Shown: piece by piece, positions 34,761-47,884 of the stretch
How the letters are laid out: each line of letters opens with the position of its first letter
How positions within the stretch are numbered: the first letter of the stretch is position 1
Position numbers and translations under genes: made by a program
The notes under the pieces: model-generated
What the model saw: only the letters and a program-made list of their open reading frames with translations
The model's database searches: none
What the model was told of the DNA's origin: nothing
Assembly (NCBI GenBank): GCA_947579665.1
Contig: OX388345.1
Coordinates: 61,433,454 to 61,497,453 of the forward strand
DNA from: Sympetrum striolatum
Lineage: Eukaryota; Arthropoda; Insecta; Odonata; Libellulidae
Length of the DNA stretch: 64,000 nt
Direction: 5' to 3'

Positions 34761-37661
34761 TATCGTGAAAATATCTGAGTTTTTTCATTTTTCAATTGAA
34801 GGAATATTTTAGTTAGAATTCACTATTACCATTAAAACTCATCCGCAACGGCTCGGCTTGCCATCTGGTAGCAGCTTCAAAGTTTCTCGGAATAATTATA
34901 AGGGATAGTAGTTATTAAAATCATCCTCCAACTATTTCGATATAATTATGCAAGTCCTAATAACCAAGATAACCTAGAGTACAAAATCATTAATCTTAAG
35001 TATTCGTGTATTTTCGTTCTCTCTACTTACTTCATATTTTCCCACTCAAATAGCTTGATGAAACAACAAAAATGCAACCAATGTTTGTACTGAAGAAATA
35101 TTTATCCCAGGCTTCTCTTCCAATACATCATTTTAATATTTTTTTACCTTTTAAATTGCTTTTTTACCCGGTAGAGAGCTCTTCCATTCCTTTATCCTAC
35201 TCTCCACACGTTCTATTATTCGCCAGCAAATTCTTGGATATAAGTTAGCAATTATTCCTACGATATTTTATCAACTCAAGTTTTCACATCTAAATTCACA
35301 TGCATGTTTCTGAGTTTCTTTTGCCGTTGATAGTATTTATGCTATATCTTAAATTAACGACTTCCATAAATCGTACGTGCATACCCGAATAACTTATCTA
35401 TAAGGGATTGAATTGACTGGAGAAATTATTAACCTCATACTTCATCCAAAATATTCAGGGAATTATAATAACAGCTTTATGTGTCTGCAATGGTTAACCC
35501 TGGAGAGAATGAACACTTACTTCAGATCTAAATACTGTATCAGCTGTGCTCGTTCCATTTGTTACTAATCTCGTATTAAGATGAAAATATTATCATTGCA
35601 ACTTCTTCATTAAAGAACTAATAGCTAAATCGTGAAGTAACGGTGATAATATAGTGGAATAAAGAAAATATAGAAGAATATGGATAACCGTTAGCAAAAG
35701 ATGACCACTAACCAATCTATTAACGAATTCCTAATCTTAATAATGGGGTAACATTAATTTTACCCTTCAATTTTCGCTCAAGAGAACACAAATTCCAATC
35801 ACAAAAAATTGTGATAAAGATAATCACAGGCGTTTCATACAGATAAATAAAAAATATCGAGACTACGATCGACAAATAATCTCCTTTACTGAACTCAAGT
35901 GTAATTTAATGAAAAACACATCAGTTATCGCGAGCAGGATGATGAGTAGGAAATGACCGAAGTGATTCAATAGTTGATGGACAGAGTGGATCAGCAGGGG
36001 GTGAGAGAGCATTATGGGAAAGAAAAGAGGAAAAATGATTTCCGAAGAAAACTCTCCGAGGGAAGGAAATCGAGGACGAGACGGCGCCGCAAGAGCCGCC
36101 ATTCCTTTGTCTGAGCATCGAAATATTCTCCCTCGGACCCTACGTCGCCTTTATAATTACTCAGAGATGACCCGCATAATGATGCACCTCCTTGTAATGA
36201 AAGCTGGTACTAAAAGTCCTCGAAAGAGGATGAGACGGAAAAAGATGAGAGGAGAAAAACAATATCTTTACAAAAAAATCACGTGCACATAAAGAAAATA
36301 ATACGGCCCCAGGTGAGGTGTATTACGGCAGAGAAGGCGTGTATGAGAGTAACGGAAATTAATGGAGGAATAAAAGATCTGAAGGGTTTTTTATATGGCA
36401 CTAGCGACATCTTTTGAGTTAAGGTTTTCATAACTACTTCCTTTCCCACGTATACCTCCGACTAATGGACTCGAATGTGAACGGAGCTCTTCTTATGCGA
36501 TGATTAAATCCCTTTGAATGCATCCTTTGAAAGGGCAATTTGGATACGTCAGAGGGAAATGAGCATCGAGCAGTTTAACTGTAAGAGAAACTGGGAGAAG
36601 TACCTGTTGTATTCTAACGACACGTAGCATAAAATAATTGGGAATACTCTTATAAAATATCCAGGCGATGATTTTTTTACATTTAGACCATTTCTTTAAT
36701 ACATTGAAAAAGGAAGAACATTTAAGGTTTAACATTCTCGCCCTTTTAACATATTTACCTAACTAGAGATCAAACTCCTTTTCGTGGGGCAAATTAAGCT
36801 TCGAATTATTATTTATTTATTGAGTTATGTTTTCAATTACGTTAAATGTGTATAATAATGAATATTTAGCGAAAATATTCCAAAAAATAAATTATTTTTA
36901 AGTTGCTAATATTAAAACCCGTTATTCACAAAAAAGATAAACTTTATTCTCTGTGTTATCGTGATCCAGAGTTTCTATTTCCAGGTATAAGTGTCTTAGG
37001 GATTTGTGCGCAAGCTAGGTAACAACGAGGCTGTTGAATTCTGGTTTGGTTATGTAGTTTTGTTCTCGAAATTAGATGATAATTTAAATACATGGTCTTG
37101 CAATTCAAACATTCACCAAGACAAGTTATGGTTACTATTATTATTAACTTACAAGTAAAATTATATTCAAAAAGTATGTATAATCCTAAAATGTTTTCTT
37201 AACTTTATAGTTTCCTGTCATAGAGACTGAAAACGCATAAAGTCAATGCTAGTAAATTATTTCCAGAAGTAATCAATTCAAATATTCAATTTTCCACAAA
37301 AAAAAGCTCTACAATAACTCCTAAGGAAATTAAATCGTACCGAGTAAGAGCTCCTTGTTTCATACTGAAAGTCGGCTAGCACGTTCCTAGTGTAAATGTT
37401 CAAGTGATATTATAAGATTCCAACAAATATTACGCTAGAGTATTAAGCCATGCAGTAAGAAACATATTGACATCGATGTATCTTCCTATTCGAATAGTGC
37501 CACAAGGATACATTTTGATGTCTAGAATTAATTTTTCTCCTAATAATGATGGAAAAGCAAACAGAAATCGGAATCACAGATCCGATAAAGTGAATCGTTA
37601 GGAAAATGAGAGCAAATAATCAAACAATATATTCGGTATCCCCTTTCGCAAATCTATAAGA
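34761..37661. other. Mostly AT-rich stretch, no gene recognised
   Basis: An ATG-started 92-codon frame at 36014-36292 (+) encodes an Arg/Lys-rich polypeptide without a known domain and overlaps minus-strand frames. I do not call it a gene. Confidence 0.5.
36399..36412 (-). promoter_or_regulatory. CTCF-like motif
   Basis: CACTAGCGACATCT reads AGATGTCGCTAGTG on the minus strand, one base from an AGATGGCGCTAGTG-type CTCF-like site. A single short motif, so weak on its own. Confidence 0.2.
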
Positions 37662-37800
37662 AATCTTGGATAGTCAAGTGGATAGCTGCTTTGGCTTTGG
37701 TAAAAGCGGTCCCAGGTTCTTTTTCCCGGTGGAAGTTCACGTGCAATATGACCCAGACTGTCGAAATACCATTAAAAAAAAACAAAAAAATTATTAAAAA
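37662..37800 (+). mobile_element. tRNA-derived SINE, copy 4
   Basis: GGATAGTCAAGTGGATAGCT, GGCTTTGGTAAAAGCGGTCC, CAGGTTCTTTTTCCCGGTGG, GTGCAATATGACCCAGACTG and TCGAAATACCATTAAAAA align with copy 1 in the same order. The B box is altered (GGTTCTTTTTC) and the tail has become A-rich. Confidence 0.8.
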
Positions 37801-40272
37801 ACAAAATAGTTAATTTTATACTGCAAATCTTGCGATTGATTCCTTCATTGCTTGCACAAATCTAAAATAAACTGATAAAATGCGATTTAATATTTGAAAT
37901 GAAAAGAGTTTGATTCATTCCAAATACCAATTCCACTGGGGCGAAATCCACTTTCCATAAGAACGCTAAACATTGGCACCCCTGCATTTAGAGGGAAGAG
38001 CGATCCATACATTTAGAGGTTTATTTGATCGGAAGGGAATCGGTAATTTCACGCACAGCAAACTCCCTCTGTATCCGAAACTGTCGATAAAGGAAATCCC
38101 TTCTCACTCCCGTTGCTAGGTGACGCTTTCGTCCACCGATCGGTCGCTATTTACGGTCCCTCGCACACTTTCTCGGCACTTTCTAGTGCATTTGCCTCGC
38201 ACACATTTCAAGAGTCACACTCCAGTGGAGGGGTAACGACCAACGCAAGAAAACGAAAAGCGTCTGCCCCGCTCAGCACTTTAAGGCTTATTTTTCCCAG
38301 TGGTGACGCGATGACAGCACGTGAGGATCACGGGGGTCGACGGCTAAGGCGAAGGGGTGGTTCGCCTTTAAGATCCGGCGCGGAAACTGTCTTGGAGAAG
38401 TTGCGATAAAGTATTTCGTATCTGGGACACTCTGCAAGAAAGAGAGACACCATCTAACGGCTCAATGGGGATTCCCGATATTGAATAGGCCTCTGGATAT
38501 TCTTGCAATGCACGAAATTTCCATTTGATAGACCGTGAGGTTCTTTTTGGAGTTCTAACTTTTTGAATCTCTTGGGGACATGAAAGGAGAAAAATACCCG
38601 TGCTCTAAAATATCGTGAAATCTTTTACCAGATAGAAGATATGACGTTAAAATCTTTTCTAATGGAATCTTGAGCGATTTATTAACTGGGATATGAAATT
38701 TTGGTCTTAAAATTTTATTTCGACCATCGACTTTATTGATATTATATCTTTTTAAGTTTGATATTCTTTCCTTATATGACTATTTTTTTTAATAATTGAC
38801 GTGTTATGTAGATAACGTCAATTTTATTATTAACGTAGATAGATTAACGTATATAACCTTACGACGGTAGTGCTTTATTTTCCGAGATACCAGTCTTAGA
38901 AATAAAATTAGAACATTCAAAATAAAAAAGCGTACCGAACTAGCCCCGGTCTCCCCTACTTATATCTCCTTATCAGTAAATATACCATTTCAGACAATTT
39001 TTCGATCATTAAGTTTCATGTAAAGATTCTTAACCATTATAAATTCTTGCTTAAATATGCATGTCCAAATGTATGCATTAATGAATGATAACTTAAAAAT
39101 CAAATCTTGATGCTAAACAAGACCATTTATATTCATACTAATAAGAAATTCCGATCTTCTTTCACTTCGCATAAGGTAAAAAATCGATGAAAGAATCAGA
39201 ACTCGATGAAAGAACTAGTGTACGAAACCCAAATCGTAAATTGACTTTTAAAGTGGAATATCACAAATTGTTGTCTCTTTTCTGTCGTATACACACGTTC
39301 TACCTTTCGGAAGGCTCGCGAGCATTAATGTTCCCTAAAAACGAAAATATGATTCGCTTTTCATTTTTCACGTAATCCCAGCTTATTAAAGAAAGAGCAG
39401 AGAGGATATTCAATTCACCGCCAACTTAAATAAAATTCATCCTTAAATTAAAAAATAGCTAACCCAGTACCTCAGTGGGAATTATATTCAAGCTATATTT
39501 TCTGCGAGTCTCTCAATCCAAAAGCTGCTTGGACTCGAAATGTAGAGAGCACTTACGCGGAAAACAAACCACCTCGCAATCAATACGGATTATTAAAATT
39601 AATTTTTAGCGATTCCGGTAATCCATACATACATGGCAATCGAAGCTTTCCGCTGTGTGCTAATCTTTCCTCTTAACGAGTTCCCAATATGAGTACAATA
39701 TATCGATGCCTTCAAAACCTCCCGTATTAATCATCTCCTCGACCCATCCGAGGGTAATCATCCCTCCACTTCTCCCATAATCCTTTGCGATTTCCCAACT
39801 TATTATCATCGATGCGGCGGGGAATCGGGGCGAATTAATCTCACAATCAGAGAACTTTTCATCCCTTTAAAACACAGCGCTCTCCTATCCCTCTGGCGGT
39901 GGATTCCGGAAAGATTAACGGGGTAAAGTAAAGCTAGCGGGGGTATCAACAAACCGGGACCCGGTCTCCATGGTAACGCGAGATTTATTGCCTCGAAAAG
40001 AATCGAAGTCGTGGGTTGGGGAGGCTGGAAGTGCTGTTTTTACTCGAAGAGAGGAATTTCAGGCGACCTCCTGGTTTGCGGAAGATGGCTGGTTTTGCAG
40101 GAATAAATGACTGTGAGTTGCGTTGTCCGATAGCGGTTGAAGGAGGAAGATGATGGATGGAATTTTCCGACGCAGAGCGACGCCACGAGGACGGCCCGGA
40201 TATCACGGCGTGTAATCGCTAAAGATGACGGCTCAGAAGCACTGGTTTAAGGGAACACTTTCCCCTGCGCCT
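37801..40272. other. AT-rich DNA with two GC-richer islands
   Basis: GC-enriched blocks at about 38090-38420 and 39780-40440. A 98-codon plus-strand frame lies in the first (38113-38409) and a 73-codon minus-strand frame in the second; neither is recognisable. Possible regulatory DNA. Confidence 0.4.
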
Positions 40273-40316
40273 CAGAGAGAGAGAAGATTAATAAATTCGT
40301 CACTCTCTCTCTCGCA
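40273..40316. repeat. GA repeat opposite a CT repeat (hairpin-forming)
   Basis: CAGAGAGAGAGAAG is followed about 15 bases later by CACTCTCTCTCTCG, so the two simple repeats can pair as a stem. GAGAG runs are also binding sites for GAGA-factor-type proteins in insects; relevance here is inferred. Confidence 0.6.
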
Positions 40317-40444
40317 GTGGTAAACTCACGTCAGGGTGGAGTCGGATTTCTGCGTGCGTGTTCTATAATTTGACTTCCTAATGATGAGGGTGGTTGCGGT
40401 CGGATAATTTGTGGTTTCGGGGTCGTTTTGAGCTCAACGATTTC

Positions 40445-42254
40445 AAAGAGATGCATGAACTCACTATAAATCTGAATGCGTATTTTCATTAACCGTTAGA
40501 TTCTTTTAAATTTTCTGAATTATCTCACAAGTAAGATATTAAGTATCAGCCTAAGGTAAATAATAATACGAAATAAACAGCCAAAGTTTAGGAAATTTTT
40601 AGCATAAATTCATAATTTTTAAACCAGAGAGTTGATTATTAAGATTTACAAAGGTATTTTCATGATCTTGATTATGTTTTCCCCTTTAGGGATCGAATCT
40701 CGCGAAATTAAAGTTTCATAATAAATAAAATTAACGGATTTATTGGGCAATAATAAAGAATCATCATTAAAATTTTTTTATTAGAAGCCATGTAAAATTT
40801 TGGAAAGAATAAACACATTATTTTACTATTCTGAAAGTGATTCGACATCTTAGGACTAAATTTGACACTCACTTGTGATTTTTGAGTAAAAATTGATTGT
40901 TAATCTGATATGATTTAGTTTTTCGAATATGTTGTTGCTGAAGAAAATAATCCCTGATAAGATAAAGATCAGATAATGATGAAATTCAAAAACAGAGCAA
41001 TGCTGCTCTGCGAGTTTGCTCTATTGGAAAATATATTGATTCCAAATAGAGAGTCGCGAATGGAGTTTTCACTCTTTAAATGGATCATTTGAATGAATTT
41101 AGGTTCCCAATAATCCTTTCGGTTTTTATTTTGAAATAATTGAAAACTTAGGGGCTGAAAATTCAAGGAAACAAAGAAGGAGATAGTCCAACATTGGAAA
41201 TGCATTCATAATATTATAAATCAAGTACGCACTTGTCTAAAATTATATTCTAGTCTAATGAATACGGTTTATCTGGAAGAGTCCTTCATGAAGCATGCTG
41301 TGGTTTGTAAAATTCTGAATTTCCAATCGTGCCCATTTACCTTAAATCCCCTAATGGAGGAGCAAACATAGCCCATCCACTTTTAGGGCGACCGATCACT
41401 ATTTAATACCAGTGCTCATGTGATTAACGACATCAAGTACCTTCGATCTGAAAGCTGCTTTTGTTGATATTGCCGTCCTGCTTCTGTTTATGCTCTCGTC
41501 TCCCACGCTATAACCAAACAGAAGGTTCATATCCCCTTATTCATTTTGGCATGAATGAAGGGCCCTTTGTGAGGCATGCGGTGGACCTATCGAGATCAAA
41601 CCAAAGCCATAATTATGCAAAGGGAGATAAAACGAGGCAGAACCCTATTTAGATCCAGAGAGAGGTCCCAAACAATGTGGATGTTACTGGTCGCTGTCAA
41701 CGTATCTCTAATATATTGACGAGCAGATATTAATAATAACGATAATCAACAGAATGAACTATAAAGATAAATGTCAATAACTATAACGCAAAATATGAAA
41801 TTGTTTTTATAATCGATACACCTTATAGTTAATTTTCTTTAAACTCAGCTTTGATTTATTTATTAATTTTGTTTCTTATCATTCGACTAAAACTTTATAC
41901 AAAAGCAAAATTAGCTTGTGTGGCTACGTCACATTTCAACTCTAAATTGAATAACTGAATCATAAAGTTATTAATAAAGCATTATAAGTATTAAATAATT
42001 TATTATTATTGATTACATCAAACGTATTTCTATTGCGCGAGTTAGACTGCAATAGAATTTTGAGCGAATTGAAAATTCTCCATTAATGTTGAGCTAACTT
42101 TATAAGAAAAGTATTTATAATTATACATGAAATAAAATCAAATTTGATGAACTTATTTATGTGAAATTCTTTTCCTGTATGGATAAATCAATAGGGTGTT
42201 GGTAGCATTATCACTGATGGGCTGATTTTAGAATATCTAAAATGCTGTAAAAGT
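40445..42254. other. AT-rich stretch, no gene seen
   Basis: No supported coding, RNA or repeat feature. A slightly GC-richer part at 41340-41700 carries only a 63-codon TTG-started frame. Confidence 0.55.
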
Positions 42255-42426
42255 AATGAAGAAATAAATCTTTGTAAATTTTCCACTCGATGTTTTTATT
42301 CACGACCGGTTTCGCTACCGGAGTAGCATCTTCTGGTAGAGTATCATCTTCTTCCTCCAGAAGATGCTTAACCGGTCGTCAATAAAAAAATCGTGTGGAA
42401 AATTTACAAAGTTTTATTTCTTCATT
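42255..42426. mobile_element. 172-bp fold-back element, Penelope-like/hammerhead-associated
   Basis: The left arm (42255-42336) and right arm (about 42357-42426) are imperfect inverted copies: AATGAAGAAATAAA..CTTTGTAAATTTTCCAC at the ends, ACGACCGGTT and GCATCTTCTGG inside. The sequence GACCGGTTTCG..GCATCTTCTGG belongs to a class of motifs common in arthropod genomes and linked to Penelope-like retroelements that carry hammerhead ribozymes. In the right arm most of the ribozyme stem II is deleted. I interpret it as two opposed copies of one terminal fragment. The retroelement link is from family knowledge, not from any coding sequence here. Confidence 0.6.
42301..42336 (-). ncRNA. Hammerhead-ribozyme-like core (probably inactive)
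   Basis: Minus strand, in order: CAGAAGA (box 1 position), stem II GCTAC/GTAGC with loop TCCG, the invariant GAAA, then CCGG and a GTC cleavage-triplet-like trinucleotide. This is the layout of minimal hammerheads with a palindromic ACCGGT stem III, thought to act as dimers. The first box should be CUGANGA; here the U is A, which would be expected to abolish cleavage. Structure by eye only. Confidence 0.35.
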
Positions 42427-43330
42427 TCTTCAATGGTTTTCCACAAAGGAATGCCTGAACATTTAGATTTCATCCAAAATGCTAATTAAAAAAAAACGGA
42501 AGATTTTTAGCAAACGTAACGCCTAGGTCACTTTCTTGTCTCTCAAAATCTTCAGATAAGGCATGAAACATATAAACTGCCCTCACTTTCTCTCTCTTGA
42601 ATACATTTCATGTTATATAAATCAAAACTGTCATTTCGGTCGCAGCCTCTCTTGCGTTTCAAAGCTTAGATAATTACCGAGTCGGACCCTCGTCCTGAGG
42701 TAATGGCGTAAAGCATCGTATTTCCAGAGAAAACGTACGGTTTTAGAAAGGAGGCATAGAGGACAAAAAGCAGTTTATCTGGATGTTATCCGTCAAGTAA
42801 ATTTTGAAGCAGAGAGCGATCCTACATTAAGAGATGACATTGCCCTCTTGTTGACCTTTTGAAAGGAGAAATCCTACTTCTCAGTTAGTATTTGAATCAG
42901 AAAATCTTTTGGCTAACTGGATATGTAATTTGGCTTGTTGCTTTGATCTCGAAATTTTATGTCATTCGTTCCATAAGCACCAAGCTACCAAACTCACAAG
43001 GACAAAGCCTCCAAGCAATTCCAGATGTAAAGTCTCTTTTTACGTATGGAAACATTTATTTTGGCATAAATAAGAGTGATTTTACATTTAAGCCTGGCAA
43101 ATCTTAAAAGAATTCATTCACTACTTCATAACTTTCTTATCTTTTCATATCTATCAATACATTCGGTGAAATATATATTTTACTTTGCATGAAGAAGTGT
43201 GCGCTATTGCATCTCTTGATTAAGTAAACGGTATTACATTTGGACAATACTTCATATGAAACACCAAACAGGAGAATGACGGACCTTTACAGAATTACGC
43301 TAAAAGCTACGTGCATTGAGAATGGGAAAA
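42427..43330. other. Stretch without a supported gene
   Basis: AT-rich with a moderately GC-richer middle (42540-42860). No exon or RNA gene is supported. Confidence 0.5.
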
Positions 43331-43519
43331 TAAGAGTAACTCAATCCACAGTTTTTAAACGCACTAAATTTCTGTTGTTAATTTTGATTTTATACGCGAC
43401 TAAGGCAATTGTAAAATTTTTCCTATAAGAGAAACTCAATCCACAGTTTTTAAATGCACTAAATTTCTGTTGTTATTTTTGATTTCATGCACGACTAAGG
43501 CAATTGTAAATTTTTTCCT
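43331..43519. repeat. 95-bp tandem duplication (two copies)
   Basis: 43331-43425 and 43426-43519 match almost completely (ACTCAATCCACAGTTTTTAA, GCACTAAATTTCTGTTGTTA, CGACTAAGGCAATTGTAAA), differing at a handful of positions. The first copy overlaps the end of a 62-codon frame, which is not otherwise gene-like. A simple recent tandem duplication. Confidence 0.85.
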
Positions 43520-45348
43520 TTGATTAATTTGAGAATTTTTTCTATAGTTCTTTGATAGCCTTTGAGAGAAGTAAGACTCTAATGAAACTCATGAATCAAA
43601 TTGTGAATATAAAATCAGAAAAAAATTACCACCAGAACGTATCGCGTAATTTCGCCTCAGATTGACTTTTTATCCACATTTTCGCTAATTTCGAACGAAC
43701 TCCCTTCAACTGGACAGGGGAAGAAATGGTTCATTACCGCCTCGGCATCAACGGCTTTTTGTTATGAATTTGAGTTCAATAGAATTTTCCAGCCGAGAGT
43801 AACGGAAGTATGGGATCGCTGAAATTGGATTCGCTTGGACCGCTGCATGCAGCTGCAGAAGAGGCAAGGAGAATTAACAGTAATCAAGGTTCCATTCGAA
43901 AAAACTCACGGGTTGAATGAAGCCCTGAATGAGCCATTAATCAGTATGCACTTTTCCACACTTATAGCTTCTCAAATGAACACCCTTGCATGACTACGCC
44001 ACTGGCAATTTTCTACCGCGGGCGCCGTATCAATTGCTAAAGAAGATGAGAGAGAGAGAGAAGATGAAAATAATAAATAGAAAGGTTGAGTTCCGCATAA
44101 CTGAAGAGAGAGTTAAGAAGATTAAAAAGCGACACATAGAAACTTTTAGAGATCGGAAGATGACACCTAAAATAAAGTTTTATTTGAATGCAAGATTTGA
44201 TAGTGGATCACTTTAAAATGAAAATTTTAACCAATTAATTTTAATAAATCTTTATAGATACATCGATCTGAATAAGTTATGTGTATCCTGTTTTCTATGG
44301 CATGGCTTATCAATACGAAGATTAGTTTGCTGCAGCTCTCAATGGAATCAAGTATCCAAAGTCAGAATTTTCTAACCTATTTAAATGCGTCTATTCTTTG
44401 TTTTACTTGAAAATGTTTTTACATGCCTATAGACGAAACGTTAGATTTATTTTTAAATTGCGCTTCTTTGTGCTATTTTATAATTCCAAAAACCATAAAA
44501 TCATGTAATTATCGTAAATAATAAAATAAGAATGTATATTCTAAGAAAATTTTTCGCCTTTAGATTCTCAACCGAGCGCGAATGCAATTTTCATCGTGTC
44601 TCTTCGTCATTTTATATATGGAATTACGTGCGTACAGTTACGTGAAGAGTTTTCTCTCTGCAATTAATCAACAAAGGAAGTCTCTGAAATCATTTATTGA
44701 ATTTCTTTCCTTTGTCACAACTACAGTTTTTTAAATTTCTCAACCACCATCACAAACATTGAAATTTAACATTTAATAATTTCGTTACACGATATTATTG
44801 GTGACCAGAATAATTTCTCGTAGCCTTCTATTCCACGCTGTTGATATAAACTTGCCCTGCTGATAAACGTTTCAATTGTAAATTAGTGTTTTTTGCTTCG
44901 GGCCATTTTTTCCTCCATATTTCTTATTTCCACCGTTTATCATGTCTTTTGCTGGATTCTCTCCCTCATCCCTAATTTATCACGCTTCTGCTTTCTCTCT
45001 CCAGCGAGCTCTGCCATGGCAACTTCCATCTCCGACTCTAAATCACTCACTCCATGACCGTGAGGGCCCATTCATTCATCCACAGAAGGCATTCCTGCAG
45101 CATCTCGTCGCTCCATCCCAATTTTTCACTATCAGTGTCCCTTTCACTCACCACCGGGAATGCTTTTAATGGTTTTCAGGGTCTGCCATTAGCGCGCATA
45201 GCGTACCCTAGAATTACACATAGCAGGCGAAACTGCATTCCCTCGCACTTCAACAGATCCGCGCCTCTCTATCCCCCGAAACGTGATAAGCAGCCTGAAA
45301 ACTTGATTTTTCTAGGCAGAGCTGTTTAACCGTAGCTTTCGACAGCGT
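43520..45348. other. AT-rich DNA with a GC-richer island
   Basis: Contains a short (GA)n at about 44048-44061, a palindromic CTGCATGCAGCTGCAG near 43842, and a GC/CT-richer island at 44930-45420 with unremarkable 75- and 91-codon frames. No gene supported. Confidence 0.5.
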
Positions 45349-45382
45349 AATAAGCTCGTATTCGAAGCCCAACGAGCTTATT
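45349..45382. repeat. Perfect 11-bp-arm hairpin
   Basis: AATAAGCTCGT (45349-45359) and ACGAGCTTATT (45372-45382) are exact reverse complements with a 12-base loop, at the edge of a GC-richer island. Confidence 0.7.
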
Positions 45383-47061
45383 CAGGATCACTCGTCACCC
45401 CTAGCCAGTAATTATAACTTCAGAGCCAATACTGCTTCATCTGCCCATGCTTGTATCCAGTCTACCGTAATTTAAGAAGAAATTTTAATTCATATTAAGT
45501 TTAAATCATGACGCAAATTCTTATACTACTGTCAGTAAGAAATGTATGTGTCCCTTAACTTTGCGAATTTATTGCAGACGTGCTGAGGAACCAGTTTTGG
45601 TTATGACTTCATAAAATTAAATATGTATTAGTTAATTTTCTTTCAGTTAACACTGTTCGATTTTAAAAATAGTCATATTTATGTACTTCACGAAACAAAG
45701 AAGAAGAAGAATATAAACCAAGATATCCCAAAATATTAAAACGTCAATTAAAATAATAAAGCAACTTATGACGATGTAATTTCAACCAAAGTTGTGCTAT
45801 CTTTGCAAATAAAATAAAAGTTTTTGAATTTCTGAACACCCACTATATTATCGTTAATCGGCATAGAAGTTTAAAGTATATTATTTAAACATGATAATAT
45901 TTTTAAGGCTTAAATCTCCACCAATCACTTCTCATTGATTTCATCATTTTATTATTTTTTACATTCTCCCATTAATAAGCATATGCATCTCAACAAGGGG
46001 CAGATTTGTACCCTCGCTTGTCGCTACAATAGCTGAAAATAATACTACCAATGCTGATGCTATTCCCCTTTTTCAACTCCGAGTCCATCAGAAATAAAAG
46101 GAAAAAAGATATGAATAAAAGAACGCTCGACGCTTATCGATGCGATCAAAATTCAGTCATTCATGCTCTTCGGCGGTGGTGAAAGGAAAAGGAGGACCCT
46201 GAACGACGAACCTCTGTATGCTTTTATCATGACAATTCTCTCATTCCTCCTACATCCACTTTTATACCATTATGTCGACAAAAATCTGGCTCTCGGAATA
46301 ACTCGCTCTTTCACATCCCATTTTAGTAACTTCCATGCTCAAATTTTCCAAATAGTTAACATTCCTTACTTATTTTTTTATTTTCACCAGAAATACTCCA
46401 GTACCATTCAACGAATTCAAATTGATTTACCCATAACTTGAAAGAATCTATCCTCCTCCCATTTTTTGGTGTAATCAATTTCTGACATTTATTACTGCAC
46501 TCTGGTCGTAAACAAAAAGGCGACACATTTTTATTTTCGTCATTCTCTAAACTGCCATTTGCGAGGTTCTAAATTTTCCTCTTATAAAGTTGATTTCCCT
46601 GTACTCCTGACAAAAAGTGTAAAACTCAAAATGAAATGGACAGTTTTGTTTTTAGGTCTCTGTCCTTCCCTGGATCACCCTCGCTTAACCTTTTCCGGCC
46701 CACTCACGGTCTTTCGCTTAATGTGAACCTTTTATGGGCTTCTTTCCTGACTATCCTTTATTTCCTTGAATTTATTTCCCTATGATGTTTATGCCGCTTG
46801 TAAATTGGGACTTAGTAGGGCCTGTGTATTTCAATACCCTTCGTAAATCTGAGAATTTGGATGCAACAGAATGTCCTATATATATTTTATTAATCCTTAC
46901 TATCTCTTAAATAACTTAACTACTAGAATTGTAACGGTATATAAAATTATGTTGATTAATTGATTGTTCTAATGATTGTCGATCAATGTAGAGCTTACAG
47001 AAATAAATTAAGCTTGCTAAGAGGCTAAATTTGATTATAATCACCAATATAATAGATTATT
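45383..47061. other. AT-rich stretch, no gene seen
   Basis: No feature with support. The frame at 46163-46441 (92 codons, ATG-started) has no known motif. Confidence 0.55.
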
Positions 47062-47353
47062 ATGATCATAAACGCTATATTCCATCTTCAGATTGATAAT
47101 ACGATAAAATCCTCTAGCTATAACAAAGGAGTGCATTGTAATTTCATTTTTGTTAGACATAAGGAGGTTTTTTGTACTATTAAAGCTTTTTTCTGGTTCT
47201 TTTCATTCTCTGATAATGCAATTTACCATTATTTTAATGGAAACATATATTAATAGGGGAGCAAGTGAATGTAGTATGTTACCTGAAAAGGTATTCAAGC
47301 CCTTACCTAAAACAATTAAAGATTTTAAACTTAGATGCTTTGAGCTATTATAA
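47062..47353 (+). pseudogene. Possible C-terminus of a second LINE type
   Basis: The plus-strand frame ending at 47353 finishes KVFKPLPKTIKDFKLRCFEL before its stop, which resembles the (K/I)-(F/Y)-N-x-L-P-x-x-I-K-x-(F/L)-x-x-F-K-x-x-L ending found at the C-terminus of many LINE reverse transcriptases. The overlapping upstream frame (VHCNFIFVRHKEVF) could be the preceding segment after a frameshift. There is no catalytic motif. Similarity is limited to about 20 residues, so chance is a real alternative. Confidence 0.28.
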
Positions 47354-47884
47354 AAAATGTAATGTGCGAAAGAGGTTTCAGATGTGTTGCTTAAGATATT
47401 GTTAAATCTATAATATTTTCTTTGTTAAAATCGTGAACTTATCCTGTGTGTCAAGATAATAATTTGATTTAGGAATTTTAAATGTAATAATTTAATGGTG
47501 AAAGGGTTTTTCAATTAACAATGTTTGTGTCAAACTGTAACAAATTAAAAAAATTTCTGTCAAACTGTAGGAATAATAATAATATGTAATTAATCTGAGG
47601 AGATTTCAAACTTTCAAGTACCTCACTCCGGATCAATGCGAAGTCTTAAAGCAAAAAGAGGAATTTAGTGAAAACACTCTCCAAAATGTTGTAAACACTG
47701 CTTACGAGCGAAAGATCTTTCACATGGAGTTTAATGAACACTTCAGAAGCAATGGCAGTGCGAATTCGTCCTAACCATCTTCATTACTTTCTTATCATCT
47801 GCCTTCCACTTCTCCTGCTGATTCTCAAATCGTGCACGTGTCCCGAACTCTTTATCAAAATCTCTCTTCGCCCTCTCCTTCACT
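47354..47884. other. AT-rich stretch, no gene seen
   Basis: TCAAACTGTA occurs twice within about 40 bases near 47530-47568. Nothing else supported. Confidence 0.55.
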
